Origin: Actinomycetota bacterium
GTDB taxonomy: Bacteria; Actinomycetota; Actinomycetes; Nanopelagicales; Nanopelagicaceae
DNA length: 9,086 nucleotides
Direction: 5' to 3'
NCBI GenBank assembly: GCA_009704445.1
Contig: WLED01000042.1
Coordinates: 1-9,086 of the forward strand
Positions within the stretch are counted from its first letter, which is position 1; each line of letters starts with the position of its first letter. Both the position numbers and the translations under genes were made by a program. The notes beneath the pieces are model-generated. The model was not told the DNA's origin. It searched no databases and saw only the letters and a list, made by a program, of their open reading frames with translations. This document shows positions 1-6,865 of this stretch, one piece after another.

Positions 1-1015
1 AAAAGCTAATGCAGCAGCTGCCCTCTATCGCAAGGCCCAAGAAGAATTAGCCGTTGCAACTAAAATGGCAAATGCAGCGGCAAAACTTGCAGCTGAAACT
101 GCAGCATCTGTTGTTGAGGCACACAAAACAATTGGACGCTTAGCTGCTAATGCATACATTCTTGGTGGCAATATGAGCGATATCGCTCCACTGCTTAGCT
201 CTAATGGCCCACAAGATCTGATTGATCAAATTTCAACACTTGGAACGCTAGGGGCGCAAAACACAGTTGCCCTTGAAAGATTTAAGGTAGCCGAAGCTGC
301 AGCGATAAAGGCAAAAAAAGTTGCAGATGAAGCAAAAGCTGCACAGGTAGTTGCAACTGAAAAAGTTGAAGCTGCAAAAAAAGTTGCAGATGATGCAAAG
401 GAAGAACAAGCTAAAGAAGTTGCAAAGCTACAAAAAGTGCAAGATGACTTGATACGTCAATTAAATAGTGCTCGTAAGGTAAGAACAACACTGGAACAAC
501 AAAGACAGTTAGCTTTACTTGAAGAGAGCCAAGCAAATACTGCCGCCCAAACTGGGGGTCAAAGAAGTGTTTGGAGTGATTTAGGATTTAAGGGGCGCGC
601 AACAAGTAGAACAACTCAAGCACAACGAGATAAAGCTGTTGCATTTGCACAAAGACAAGTTGAATCAGGAAAACCTTATGTATGGGGAAGTGAAGGACCT
701 AATACTTTTGATTGTTCTGGACTTGTTTATGCTGCATATAGGGCCGCGGGTCTAGGTTGGCCAAACTGGGATCGTTTAAACTCAGCGCTGTATTCAACCT
801 ACACAATGCATGTTTCACTCAATGAACTAGTACCTGGGGATCTTTTGTTTTATTCATACAAAGGTACGGTTTCAACCATTCACCATGTGGCTATTTATGC
901 GGGTACTTTTGCCGGTAGAAAAATGGTTTGGGAAGCTCGTTCCACTAAGAGTGGTTTGAAATTCTCTGATATGTATGGGATGCCTGGGCTTATGCCATTT
1001 GGTGGACGAGTCTAA
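1..1015 (+). CDS. NlpC/P60 (C40) peptidoglycan endopeptidase with coiled-coil region, 5' partial
   Basis: Probable secreted cell-wall hydrolase that cuts peptide stems of peptidoglycan. The frame is open from base 2 to the TAA at 1013-1015 (337 visible residues), so the ATG at 65 is an internal Met and the start and any signal peptide lie upstream. Numbering from the first complete codon: residues 1-45 are Ala/Lys-rich helix; about 48-90 is a break (LAANAYILGGN, then LLSSNGPQDLIDQ) resembling the cap of PcsB/RipA-type coiled coils; about 90-170 is a second charged helix; a Gln/Thr/Ser-rich linker follows; about 212-337 is the NlpC/P60 domain. Catalytic Cys238 sits in DCSG and His295 in HHVAIY. 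The third polar residue is not the common His; Glu311 (VWEARS) is the candidate. The gene lies 20 bases before tilS. Family assignment is firm; the exact role (daughter-cell separation or wall growth) is inference. Confidence 0.9.
   Translation, partial: KANAAAALYRKAQEELAVATKMANAAAKLAAETAASVVEAHKTIGRLAANAYILGGNMSDIAPLLSSNGPQDLIDQISTLGTLGAQNTVALERFKVAEAAAIKAKKVADEAKAAQVVATEKVEAAKKVADDAKEEQAKEVAKLQKVQDDLIRQLNSARKVRTTLEQQRQLALLEESQANTAAQTGGQRSVWSDLGFKGRATSRTTQAQRDKAVAFAQRQVESGKPYVWGSEGPNTFDCSGLVYAAYRAAGLGWPNWDRLNSALYSTYTMHVSLNELVPGDLLFYSYKGTVSTIHHVAIYAGTFAGRKMVWEARSTKSGLKFSDMYGMPGLMPFGGRV
311..393 (+). repeat. In-frame 20-bp direct repeat in coiled-coil coding region
   Basis: The same 20 bases occur at 311-330 and 374-393, exactly 63 bases apart, which is 21 codons or three heptads. 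Both copies encode the core KKVAD, followed by EAK in the first copy and DAK in the second. The identity stops sharply on both sides. This looks like a small internal duplication that keeps coiled-coil register, or selection on the same heptad pattern. Confidence 0.75.
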
Positions 1016-1023
1016 AGCACCAC

Positions 1024-1029
1024 TATTGT
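1024..1029 (+). promoter_or_regulatory. Possible -10 element for a leaderless tilS transcript
   Basis: TATTGT fits the actinobacterial TANNNT -10 pattern and ends six bases before the ATG at 1036, so a transcript starting at the usual distance would begin at or next to the start codon. No Shine-Dalgarno-like purine run precedes this ATG, which agrees with leaderless translation. No good -35 box is visible, and six-base matches are common in AT-rich DNA, so this is tentative. Confidence 0.3.
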
Positions 1030-1035
1030 TAAGCC

Positions 1036-1998
1036 ATGACAATGGCTGTTCCTGCAGTTCGAAATGCAGTGCGACCTTGGCTTGAAAAGTTTGAAGCTGG
1101 CGATAAAGTCTTAGTTGCAGTTTCAGGCGGCGCTGATTCATTAGCTCTTGCACATGCGCTTTCAGTGGAAGCAAAATTGTTAGCATTAACTGTTATTGGA
1201 ATTACTGTTGATCATCAACTTCAATCAGGTTCTACGGCACAAGCAGAAAACGTCGTTAAGCAACTATCGGCTATGGATTTAATGTGTGTTGTTAAAAAAG
1301 TTGAAGTAAACATTAAAGATGGTTTAGAAGCCTCTGCTCGCTCTGCACGATACAAAGCAATCAATGAAGTTGCGCACTCAGAAAACGCAGTGGCGGTTTT
1401 TCTGGGACATACGCAAGATGATCAAGCTGAAACAGTTTTGTTAGGACTTGCTCGAGGATCGGGAACTCGTTCACTTTCTGGAATGGCAGCACATACGGGG
1501 ATTTTTGTTCGTCCACTTCTTGGGCTTACTCGAGAAACAACTGAAAGCTACTGTGAACAATCAGATTTAATCTTTTGGAAAGATCCACATAATCAAGATT
1601 CACAGTTTGCTCGAGTTCGAGTTCGCACAGAAGCTATTCCAATTTTAGAAAAAACCATCGGTCCTGGAATCTCTGAAGCTCTTGCTCGCAGTTCACACTT
1701 GCTTCGTGAAGATGCAGATGCACTAGATCATTGGGCCGAACGTGAGGCGTTGAAATTAGATTTGGCAGATTTAGAGTGTGCCCACTTAGAGGCAATGCCC
1801 AAGGCCATTCGAACCAGGGTGTTGCGGATTGCGATCTATGCCGCAGGAGCCCCATCGGGTTCAGTCACCGCAGATCATGTGAGCGTGGTTGAGGCGTTGA
1901 TCACGGCTTGGAGCGGGCAAGGGGCTACCAATCTTCCAGGCGGTGTGAAGGTTGAGAGAATTTCGGGCAGACTTTCGCTCTCACCGCAGCGACCATAG
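1036..1998 (+). CDS. tilS: tRNA(Ile)-lysidine synthetase TilS
   Basis: Cytoplasmic N-type ATP pyrophosphatase that attaches lysine to C34 of the CAU-anticodon tRNA-Ile2, so that it reads AUA and is charged with Ile. The PP-loop SGGADS is at residues 30-35. The family block LGHTQDDQAETVLLGLARG and the downstream KDPHNQD and RVRTEAIP motifs follow in order. At 320 residues it matches the short actinobacterial form with a reduced C-terminal region. The start is either ATG 1036 or ATG 1042 (Met3); neither has a Shine-Dalgarno. I prefer 1036 because of the nearby TANNNT element. The stop TAG overlaps the ribosome binding site of hpt, so the two are probably coupled. The last about 200 bases are clearly richer in GC than the surroundings. 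Confidence 0.96.
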   Translation: MTMAVPAVRNAVRPWLEKFEAGDKVLVAVSGGADSLALAHALSVEAKLLALTVIGITVDHQLQSGSTAQAENVVKQLSAMDLMCVVKKVEVNIKDGLEASARSARYKAINEVAHSENAVAVFLGHTQDDQAETVLLGLARGSGTRSLSGMAAHTGIFVRPLLGLTRETTESYCEQSDLIFWKDPHNQDSQFARVRVRTEAIPILEKTIGPGISEALARSSHLLREDADALDHWAEREALKLDLADLECAHLEAMPKAIRTRVLRIAIYAAGAPSGSVTADHVSVVEALITAWSGQGATNLPGGVKVERISGRLSLSPQRP

Positions 1999-2003
1999 GG
2001 AGA
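1997..2003 (+). promoter_or_regulatory. Ribosome binding site of hpt (decides GTG start)
   Basis: AGGGAGA begins inside the tilS stop codon and lies three to four bases before the GTG at 2007. Its position selects the GTG start and ties hpt translation to the end of tilS. Confidence 0.7.
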
Positions 2004-2006
2004 ACC

Positions 2007-2558
2007 GTGGATCTAGAAGCAGTCAAAGGCGATATCGAACGCGTAATCGTTACAGAAGAACAGTTGCAAACTCGAATCAAAGAACTCGCAATTGAAGTTG
2101 GAAAAGATTACGAAGGTAAAGACCTTTTACTTGTCGGTGTTTTAAAAGGTGCAGTAATGGCTGTTGCAGATTTTTCTCGCGCCCTTCAACGTCACGTTGA
2201 TATGGATTGGATGGCAGTTTCATCTTACGGATCGGGAACAAAATCAAGTGGTGTAGTTCGAATTCTTAAAGACTTAGATCGCGATATAACTGGTCGCAAT
2301 GTTTTGATCATCGAAGACATTGTTGATTCAGGGTTGACGCTTTCATGGCTCAAGTCAAACTTAGAATCACGAGGAGTTGGATCTGTTGAGATCCTTTCGA
2401 TATTACGCAAACCAGAAGCTGCAAAGATTGAAGTGAACGTTAAATATGTTGGCTTTGATATTCCAAAGGACTTCGTAATTGGCTACGGCCTAGATTTTGA
2501 TGAAAAGTATCGCAACCTTCCCTTTATCGGTGTGCTTGCTAAGCACATGTACGAGTAA
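2007..2558 (+). CDS. hpt: Hypoxanthine phosphoribosyltransferase
   Basis: Purine salvage enzyme: transfers the phosphoribosyl group of PRPP to hypoxanthine (and usually guanine), giving IMP or GMP in the cytosol. At 183 residues it has the usual length. The flexible-loop motif SSYGSGTKSSG is present, followed by the PRPP-binding motif VLIIEDIVDSGLTL at residues 99-112 with the acidic pair Glu103/Asp104 and Asp107. The C-terminal base-binding part runs from KYVGFDIPKDFVIGYGLDF to the end. The start is GTG, chosen by the AGGGAGA site. It sits between tilS and ftsH as in many bacteria. In Bacillus subtilis TilS and the Hpt homologue HprT have been reported to act together on ftsH expression; whether that applies here is unknown. 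Confidence 0.96.
   Translation: MDLEAVKGDIERVIVTEEQLQTRIKELAIEVGKDYEGKDLLLVGVLKGAVMAVADFSRALQRHVDMDWMAVSSYGSGTKSSGVVRILKDLDRDITGRNVLIIEDIVDSGLTLSWLKSNLESRGVGSVEILSILRKPEAAKIEVNVKYVGFDIPKDFVIGYGLDFDEKYRNLPFIGVLAKHMYE
2531..2547 (+). other. Perfect 7-bp hairpin at the 3' end of hpt
   Basis: TGTGCTT (2531-2537) and AAGCACA (2541-2547) are exact reverse complements around a three-base GCT loop, and a G-U pair could add one more step. The element lies inside the coding region, nine bases before the hpt stop, and no run of T follows. It is not a typical terminator. It could be an RNA processing or stability element between hpt and ftsH, or chance. Confidence 0.4.
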
Positions 2559-2583
2559 TTTGTAGAAACGAGAATAAGAACCC

Positions 2584-4659
2584 ATGTCACAAGTGCAAAA
2601 ACCAAAGAAGCAGATTAAGAAAAGTTTCTCTAGTAAGCAATCGGAAAGAGCTTCTACAAAAAAGCCAAACAAGAAGCCTACGACGCGCACTGGTAAAATT
2701 CTTCGTGGTCCTTTGTTTTGGATCATTGCTGCAATATTTGCTGTGACAGCTTTGGGTCAAATCTCTTCGGCCGGTAATAAATACACTCAGATTGAAACAT
2801 CACAAGCAATTGATGCGATCTCAAAAACTCAAGTTCTCTCGGCAGAAATAGTTGATAGACAACAAAAAATTCGTTTGATTTTGACACCAGGAAATCGAAT
2901 TAATGGTTCTGAAAAAGTTGAAGCATTTTATGTTGCTCGCCAAGAACCAACGATTATTGATGCTTTAACAGGCAATCCACCACCCAAAGGTTGGAACGTT
3001 AAAGTCCCATCACAATCCATGTTTGTATCATTCTTGTTTTCAATCCTGCCGTTTTTACTGATTGGATTCTTATTCTTCTGGATGATGAGCCAGGCACAAG
3101 GTGGAAATAAAGTTTTCCAATTTGGTAAATCAAGAGCAAAACTACAAAACAACGATGTCCCAAAAACGAAATTCAAAGATGTGGCAGGTGCCGATGAAGC
3201 ACTTGCAGAGTTAGATGAGATTAAAGATTTTCTTGCGAAGCCAGAAAAATACGCACCATTAGGGGCAAAGATTCCAAAGGGTGTTTTGCTCTTCGGTCCG
3301 CCAGGAACCGGTAAAACGTTATTGGCTCGTGCAGTCGCAGGTGAAGCTGGTGTGCCTTTTTATTCCATATCAGGTTCAGATTTCGTTGAAATGTTTGTAG
3401 GTGTTGGAGCTGCAAGAGTTCGTGATCTGTTTACTCAAGCAAAAGAGAATGCGCCTGCAATTGTTTTTATCGATGAAATCGACGCTGTCGGACGTCAGCG
3501 TGGCGCAGGTATGGGTGGGGGGCATGATGAGCGCGAACAAACCCTTAATCAACTCCTTGTTGAGATGGATGGTTTTGAAGAGAACTCAAAAGTTATTTTG
3601 ATCGCTGCTACTAATCGTCCAGATGTTTTGGATCCAGCGTTGCTTCGACCAGGTCGCTTTGATCGCCAAATTGCAGTAGATCGCCCTGATCTAAAGGGTC
3701 GCGAAGCAATTTTAGAGATTCATTCAAAAGGTAAGCCAATTAATTCATCAGTGAAATTAGTTGACTATGCAAGACGCACACCTGGCTTCACCGGTGCCGA
3801 TCTTGCAAGTGTTATCAATGAAGCAGCGCTCTTATCTGCCCGTGAGAATAAAGCTGATATTGGTAATTTAGAACTTGATGAAGCTATTGATCGTGTGATG
3901 GCTGGACCGCAGAGAAAATCTCGCTTGATGAGTGATGAAGAACGTAGAGTCACTGCTTATCACGAGGCAGGTCACGCACTTGTTGCGCACGCATTGCCAC
4001 ACACCGATCCAGTTCACAAAGTAACAATCATGCCTCGTGGCCGTGCATTGGGCTACACAATGGTTTTACCAGATGAAGATAAATACTCAACAACTAGAAA
4101 TCAGTTATTAGATCAATTGGCATACTCTCTTGGTGGACGTGCAGCAGAAGAGTTGATTTTCCATGATCCATCAACGGGTGCAGCAAATGACATTGAAAAA
4201 GCAACTGCTCTTGCTCGAGCAATGGTTACCCAATATGGAATGACATCAGCAATTGGCGCTATTAAATTAGGCGGCGGAAGTACTGAACCATTCATGGGGC
4301 GCGATTATGGCCACCAGCGTGATTACAGTGAAAACATTGCTGGAATTGTTGACCGTGAAATTCGAACCTTAATCGAAAATGCTCACCAGGAAGCGTTTGA
4401 TATTTTGGTTGCCAATCGTAAAATTCTTGATGAAATGGTTATTGAGCTTTTGGAGAAAGAAACTCTCAATAAGGATGAGATCGCGACAATCTTTAAGAAG
4501 GTAAAAAAAGTCACAGCAAGAGTTGCATGGACTGGTTCTGCAACACGCGTTCCATCTTCTCAACCTCCCGTTGATGTTCCAGAACGCATTGTGATTGAAA
4601 CGACAACAGAATCGAAAAAACCAACACGACGTAAAAAGGCTGTAAGTGACGATAAATAA
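2584..4659 (+). CDS. ftsH: ATP-dependent zinc metalloprotease FtsH
   Basis: Membrane-anchored AAA+ protease that degrades misfolded membrane proteins and selected regulators. Order of parts in 691 residues: a basic N-terminal tail (1-40); TM1 about 42-60; an extracytoplasmic segment to about 143; TM2 about 146-168, rich in Phe, Leu and Trp; AAA+ domain with Walker A GPPGTGKT at 238-245, Walker B VFIDEID at 294-300, pore motif FVEMFVGVGAARVRD, and second region of homology ATNRPDVLDPALLRPGRFDR; protease domain with zinc motif HEAGH at 460-464 and third ligand Asp536 in AANDIEKAT; and a Lys/Arg-rich C-terminus. All catalytic residues are present. The only in-frame ATG before TM1 is at 2584. No strong Shine-Dalgarno is visible in the 25-base gap after hpt. 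The final codons overlap folE. Confidence 0.98.
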   Translation: MSQVQKPKKQIKKSFSSKQSERASTKKPNKKPTTRTGKILRGPLFWIIAAIFAVTALGQISSAGNKYTQIETSQAIDAISKTQVLSAEIVDRQQKIRLILTPGNRINGSEKVEAFYVARQEPTIIDALTGNPPPKGWNVKVPSQSMFVSFLFSILPFLLIGFLFFWMMSQAQGGNKVFQFGKSRAKLQNNDVPKTKFKDVAGADEALAELDEIKDFLAKPEKYAPLGAKIPKGVLLFGPPGTGKTLLARAVAGEAGVPFYSISGSDFVEMFVGVGAARVRDLFTQAKENAPAIVFIDEIDAVGRQRGAGMGGGHDEREQTLNQLLVEMDGFEENSKVILIAATNRPDVLDPALLRPGRFDRQIAVDRPDLKGREAILEIHSKGKPINSSVKLVDYARRTPGFTGADLASVINEAALLSARENKADIGNLELDEAIDRVMAGPQRKSRLMSDEERRVTAYHEAGHALVAHALPHTDPVHKVTIMPRGRALGYTMVLPDEDKYSTTRNQLLDQLAYSLGGRAAEELIFHDPSTGAANDIEKATALARAMVTQYGMTSAIGAIKLGGGSTEPFMGRDYGHQRDYSENIAGIVDREIRTLIENAHQEAFDILVANRKILDEMVIELLEKETLNKDEIATIFKKVKKVTARVAWTGSATRVPSSQPPVDVPERIVIETTTESKKPTRRKKAVSDDK
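4633..4639 (+). promoter_or_regulatory. Ribosome binding site of folE inside ftsH
   Basis: AAAAAGG, within the last codons of ftsH, stands six bases before the GTG at 4646. It favours that start over the in-frame TTG at 4661, which lies after the ftsH stop. Confidence 0.55.
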
Positions 4660-5248
4660 GTTGACCGTAACTGATGGTCGAGCAAAAGCGCCATATGATC
4701 AAGAACGTGCGGAAAAAGCTGTTCGAGAACTTTTACTTGCACTCGGAGAAGATCCAGATCGCGAAGGCCTAAAGGAAACTCCTGCGCGTGTGGCTCGAGC
4801 AATGTCAGAAAACTTCGAAGGCCTATGGCAATCACCAGAGGATGTCTTAACGACAACTTTTGATATTGGCCATGAAGAGTTAGTGATTGTTAGAGATATT
4901 GAAGTTTTTTCACATTGTGAACACCATCTCACTCCATTTCATGGTGTAGCCCACATTGGTTATATTCCACGAGGCAAAATTACGGGGCTATCAAAATTAG
5001 CGCGATTAGTTGACGTTTATGCCAAGCGCCCACAAGTTCAAGAGCGTTTAACAACTCAAATTGCAGATGCTATGGTCGAAATTTTAAATCCATTGGGAGT
5101 TATTGTGATTATTGACTGCGAACATCTTTGTATGTCGATGCGAGGCGTGAAGAAATCACAGGCACGGACTACAACATCTGCAGTGCGTGGCGCGCTAAAC
5201 AATGCGGCAACTCGCGCTGAAGCAATCGCCTTAATAACCAGAGGCTAG
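4646..5248 (+). CDS. folE: GTP cyclohydrolase I (type IA)
   Basis: First step of folate synthesis: converts GTP to 7,8-dihydroneopterin triphosphate plus formate. The protein has 200 residues, normal for the family. Zinc ligands are visible as Cys91 and His94 in SHCEHHLTPFHG and Cys162 in EHLCMSMRG, so this is the zinc-dependent FolE, not FolE2. The core GYIPRGKITGLSKLARLVD and the C-terminal KSQARTTTSAVRG are also typical. It starts with GTG and overlaps ftsH by 14 bases; an in-frame TTG at 4661 is the alternative start. It leads the run folE-folP-folB-folK, and translation is probably coupled to ftsH. Confidence 0.97.
   Translation: MTINKLTVTDGRAKAPYDQERAEKAVRELLLALGEDPDREGLKETPARVARAMSENFEGLWQSPEDVLTTTFDIGHEELVIVRDIEVFSHCEHHLTPFHGVAHIGYIPRGKITGLSKLARLVDVYAKRPQVQERLTTQIADAMVEILNPLGVIVIIDCEHLCMSMRGVKKSQARTTTSAVRGALNNAATRAEAIALITRG
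5240..5244 (+). promoter_or_regulatory. Ribosome binding site of folP
   Basis: AGAGG ends eight bases before the ATG at 5253 and lies over the last codons of folE. It supports the short FolP start, although the reading frame stays open further upstream. Confidence 0.55.
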
Positions 5249-5252
5249 TTTT

Positions 5253-6020
5253 ATGTTAGTGATGGGAATTCTCAATGTAACTCCAGATTCCTTCGCAGAC
5301 GGTGGAAGACATAATCAATTAGATGCTGCAGTAGCACGGGGATTAGAAATGATTGCAGAAAGCGTAGACATCATTGATATTGGCGGAGAATCAACTCGGC
5401 CAGGAGCAGAACGAGTTGATGAAAACGAAGAGTTGCAACGAACAATTCCAGTAATTGAAATATTAGCTCCCTTTGCTAGGAATGCCAACGTAAGAATAAG
5501 TATCGACACGATGCGTTCTGGCGTTGCAGAAGCGGCAATGAAAGCAGGTGCATCAATAATAAATGATGTCAGTGCAGGTCAATCAGATGCCAAAATGCTT
5601 GCAACTGCTGCCAAGTTAAAGGTTCCATATATTGCGATGCATTGGCGCGGACACTCTAAAGATATGAATTCTAAAGCAATCTATAAGAATGTTGTCGCAG
5701 AGGTTATTTCGGAGTTAGAAGAGCGTATTCAACTTGCCCTAGCAGCTGGAGTAGAAAAAGAAAATTTGATTATTGATCCTGGTCTTGGTTTTGCAAAAGA
5801 TGCCGATCATAACTGGGCAATTATTGATGCAATTGATCGTTTCGTGGATTTGGGTTATCCGGTGTTAGTGGGTGGCTCTCGCAAGAGATTTCTAGGTGGT
5901 GATTCTCCTGATCAACGAGAGGAGGCAACAGTGAATCTAACAAAAAGACTTAAGGGAACAGGAGTTTGGGCCGTTAGAGTTCATTCCGTTAAACCACACA
6001 AGGAGGCCTTAGAATTATGA
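5253..6020 (+). CDS. folP: Dihydropteroate synthase
   Basis: Condenses 6-hydroxymethyl-7,8-dihydropterin pyrophosphate with p-aminobenzoate to 7,8-dihydropteroate; this enzyme is the target of sulfonamides. It is a TIM barrel of 255 residues. Signatures in order: MGILNVTPDSFADGG near the N-terminus, DIIDIGGESTRPGA, SIDTMRSGVAEAAMKAGA with INDVSAG, the actinobacterial MHWRGHS, IIDPGLGFAKDADHNW, and GGSRKRFLG with Lys211. The N-terminus begins only three residues before the first motif, as is usual for short actinobacterial forms. It follows folE after four bases and overlaps folB by four. I see nothing that marks it as an acquired sulfonamide-resistant (sul) variant. Confidence 0.97.
   Translation: MLVMGILNVTPDSFADGGRHNQLDAAVARGLEMIAESVDIIDIGGESTRPGAERVDENEELQRTIPVIEILAPFARNANVRISIDTMRSGVAEAAMKAGASIINDVSAGQSDAKMLATAAKLKVPYIAMHWRGHSKDMNSKAIYKNVVAEVISELEERIQLALAAGVEKENLIIDPGLGFAKDADHNWAIIDAIDRFVDLGYPVLVGGSRKRFLGGDSPDQREEATVNLTKRLKGTGVWAVRVHSVKPHKEALEL
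6000..6006 (+). promoter_or_regulatory. Strong ribosome binding site of folB
   Basis: AAGGAGG is the strongest Shine-Dalgarno seen in the window. It lies ten bases before the ATG at 6017 and within the folP coding sequence. Confidence 0.75.
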
Positions 6021-6379
6021 GTGATCAAATAGTTATCACTGGTATCCATGGTTATGGATTTCACGGTTTATTTGAAAATGAGCGAACAAATGGCCAGGAC
6101 TTTTATGTAGATTTGATATTGGATCTAGATTTAGCGCAAGCTGCACAATCAGATGCCATTGCAGATACTGTTAACTACGCTGCTATTACAGAGATAACTC
6201 ATCAAGAGATTACAACGAACCCTGTTAATTTAATTGAAAAACTGGCATACAGAATTGCAGAAAGAATTTTGAGCTTATATCCAAAGATAAAGGCTGTAAC
6301 TGTGACTGTTCATAAGCCTCAAGCCCCTGTGGGTTTAAAATTCCACGATATTTCAGTTGTCGTTAATAAAGTTCGATGA
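6017..6379 (+). CDS. folB: Dihydroneopterin aldolase
   Basis: Cleaves 7,8-dihydroneopterin to 6-hydroxymethyl-7,8-dihydropterin and glycolaldehyde; members usually form octamers in the cytosol. The 120-residue length is typical. Residues match the well-studied Staphylococcus aureus enzyme in the same numbering: Glu22 (FENER), Tyr54 (TVNYAAI), Glu74 (NLIEKLA) and catalytic Lys100 (VHKPQAP). The start ATG overlaps the folP stop (ATGA) and the stop overlaps the folK start (ATGA), so all three genes are probably translationally coupled. Confidence 0.96.
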   Translation: MSDQIVITGIHGYGFHGLFENERTNGQDFYVDLILDLDLAQAAQSDAIADTVNYAAITEITHQEITTNPVNLIEKLAYRIAERILSLYPKIKAVTVTVHKPQAPVGLKFHDISVVVNKVR

Positions 6380-6825
6380 AAGCCGTCATATCACTGGGTG
6401 CTAATTTGGGTAACCCGAAAGAGAATTTGGATATTGCAATTACTCTGTTGCGCGAAGCCACCGATGTTCAATCTGTTTCTTCATACATCACAACAGATCC
6501 AGTGGGTGGTCCAGAGCAACCAAAGTATTTAAATGCTGTCTGCATAATTGACAGCAACTTGCCTGCCATTGATTTGCTAGCAGTGCTCCACGGTATAGAA
6601 AAAACATTAGGACGAGAACGCATTGAGCGTTGGGGGCCACGCACAATCGATTTAGATCTCATTCAATATGCAGATTTGATTAGCAAAGCCGACGAGTTAA
6701 CGCTGCCGCACCCACGGGCTCATGAGCGCAGATTTGTTTTGGAACCGTGGTTAGAAATTGAGCCTGATGCAATCCTGCTAACTCATGGAAAGATTAAAGA
6801 TCTTTTGGAACATCTGCCTGCTTAG
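6376..6825 (+). CDS. folK: 6-hydroxymethyl-7,8-dihydropterin pyrophosphokinase
   Basis: Moves pyrophosphate from ATP to 6-hydroxymethyl-7,8-dihydropterin, producing the substrate of FolP. The protein has 149 residues. Motifs: SLGANLGNPKENL at the N-terminus, TDPVGGPEQPKYLNAV, then RWGPRTIDLDLI with the two magnesium-binding Asp92 and Asp94, then LPHPRAHERRFVLEPW. The start is an ATGA overlap with folB and has no Shine-Dalgarno of its own, so translation should depend on folB. In M. tuberculosis, folK is followed by three further genes before panC; here panC follows after 53 bases. Confidence 0.96.
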   Translation: MKAVISLGANLGNPKENLDIAITLLREATDVQSVSSYITTDPVGGPEQPKYLNAVCIIDSNLPAIDLLAVLHGIEKTLGRERIERWGPRTIDLDLIQYADLISKADELTLPHPRAHERRFVLEPWLEIEPDAILLTHGKIKDLLEHLPA

Positions 6826-6834
6826 CGCTAAACT
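6805..6834 (+). promoter_or_regulatory. Possible promoter for panC-coaX
   Basis: TTGGAA (6805-6810) and TAAACT (6829-6834) are separated by 18 bases and resemble -35 and -10 boxes. Transcription would start near 6841, giving a leader of roughly 38 bases before panC. The -10 overlaps a perfect 10-base palindrome TTAGCGCTAA (6822-6831), which itself spans the folK stop codon. The folK-panC gap is one of the longest in the window and no terminator is visible in it. Weak evidence only. Confidence 0.25.
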
Positions 6835-6865
6835 TTAAGCATCTCGCCCGGTACCTGAAAGGACT

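Noticed and set aside
65..67. ATG at 65 as the start of the NlpC/P60 gene
   Set aside because: The frame is open back to base 2 with the same Ala/Lys-rich helical coding, no ribosome site precedes it, and the family needs an N-terminal export signal, so the gene begins before the window.
872..1186. 104-codon minus-strand open frame over the peptidase/tilS junction
   Set aside because: Overlaps the conserved PP-loop of tilS and the NlpC catalytic region, and the translation resembles nothing known.
2531..2565. Rho-independent terminator after hpt
   Set aside because: The stem is perfect but short, lies inside the coding region and is not followed by a T tract; ftsH continues 25 bases after hpt.
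2490..2726. Minus-strand open frame of 78 codons with a hydrophobic stretch opposite hpt/ftsH
   Set aside because: The Phe/Leu-rich part is the complement of the Lys-rich FtsH N-terminal codons (AAG/AAA read as CTT/TTT). No ribosome site or family supports it.
5253..6020. Acquired sulfonamide-resistance gene (sul type)
   Set aside because: FolP lies within the full folate operon, has actinobacterial signatures, composition like its neighbours, and no mobile element nearby.
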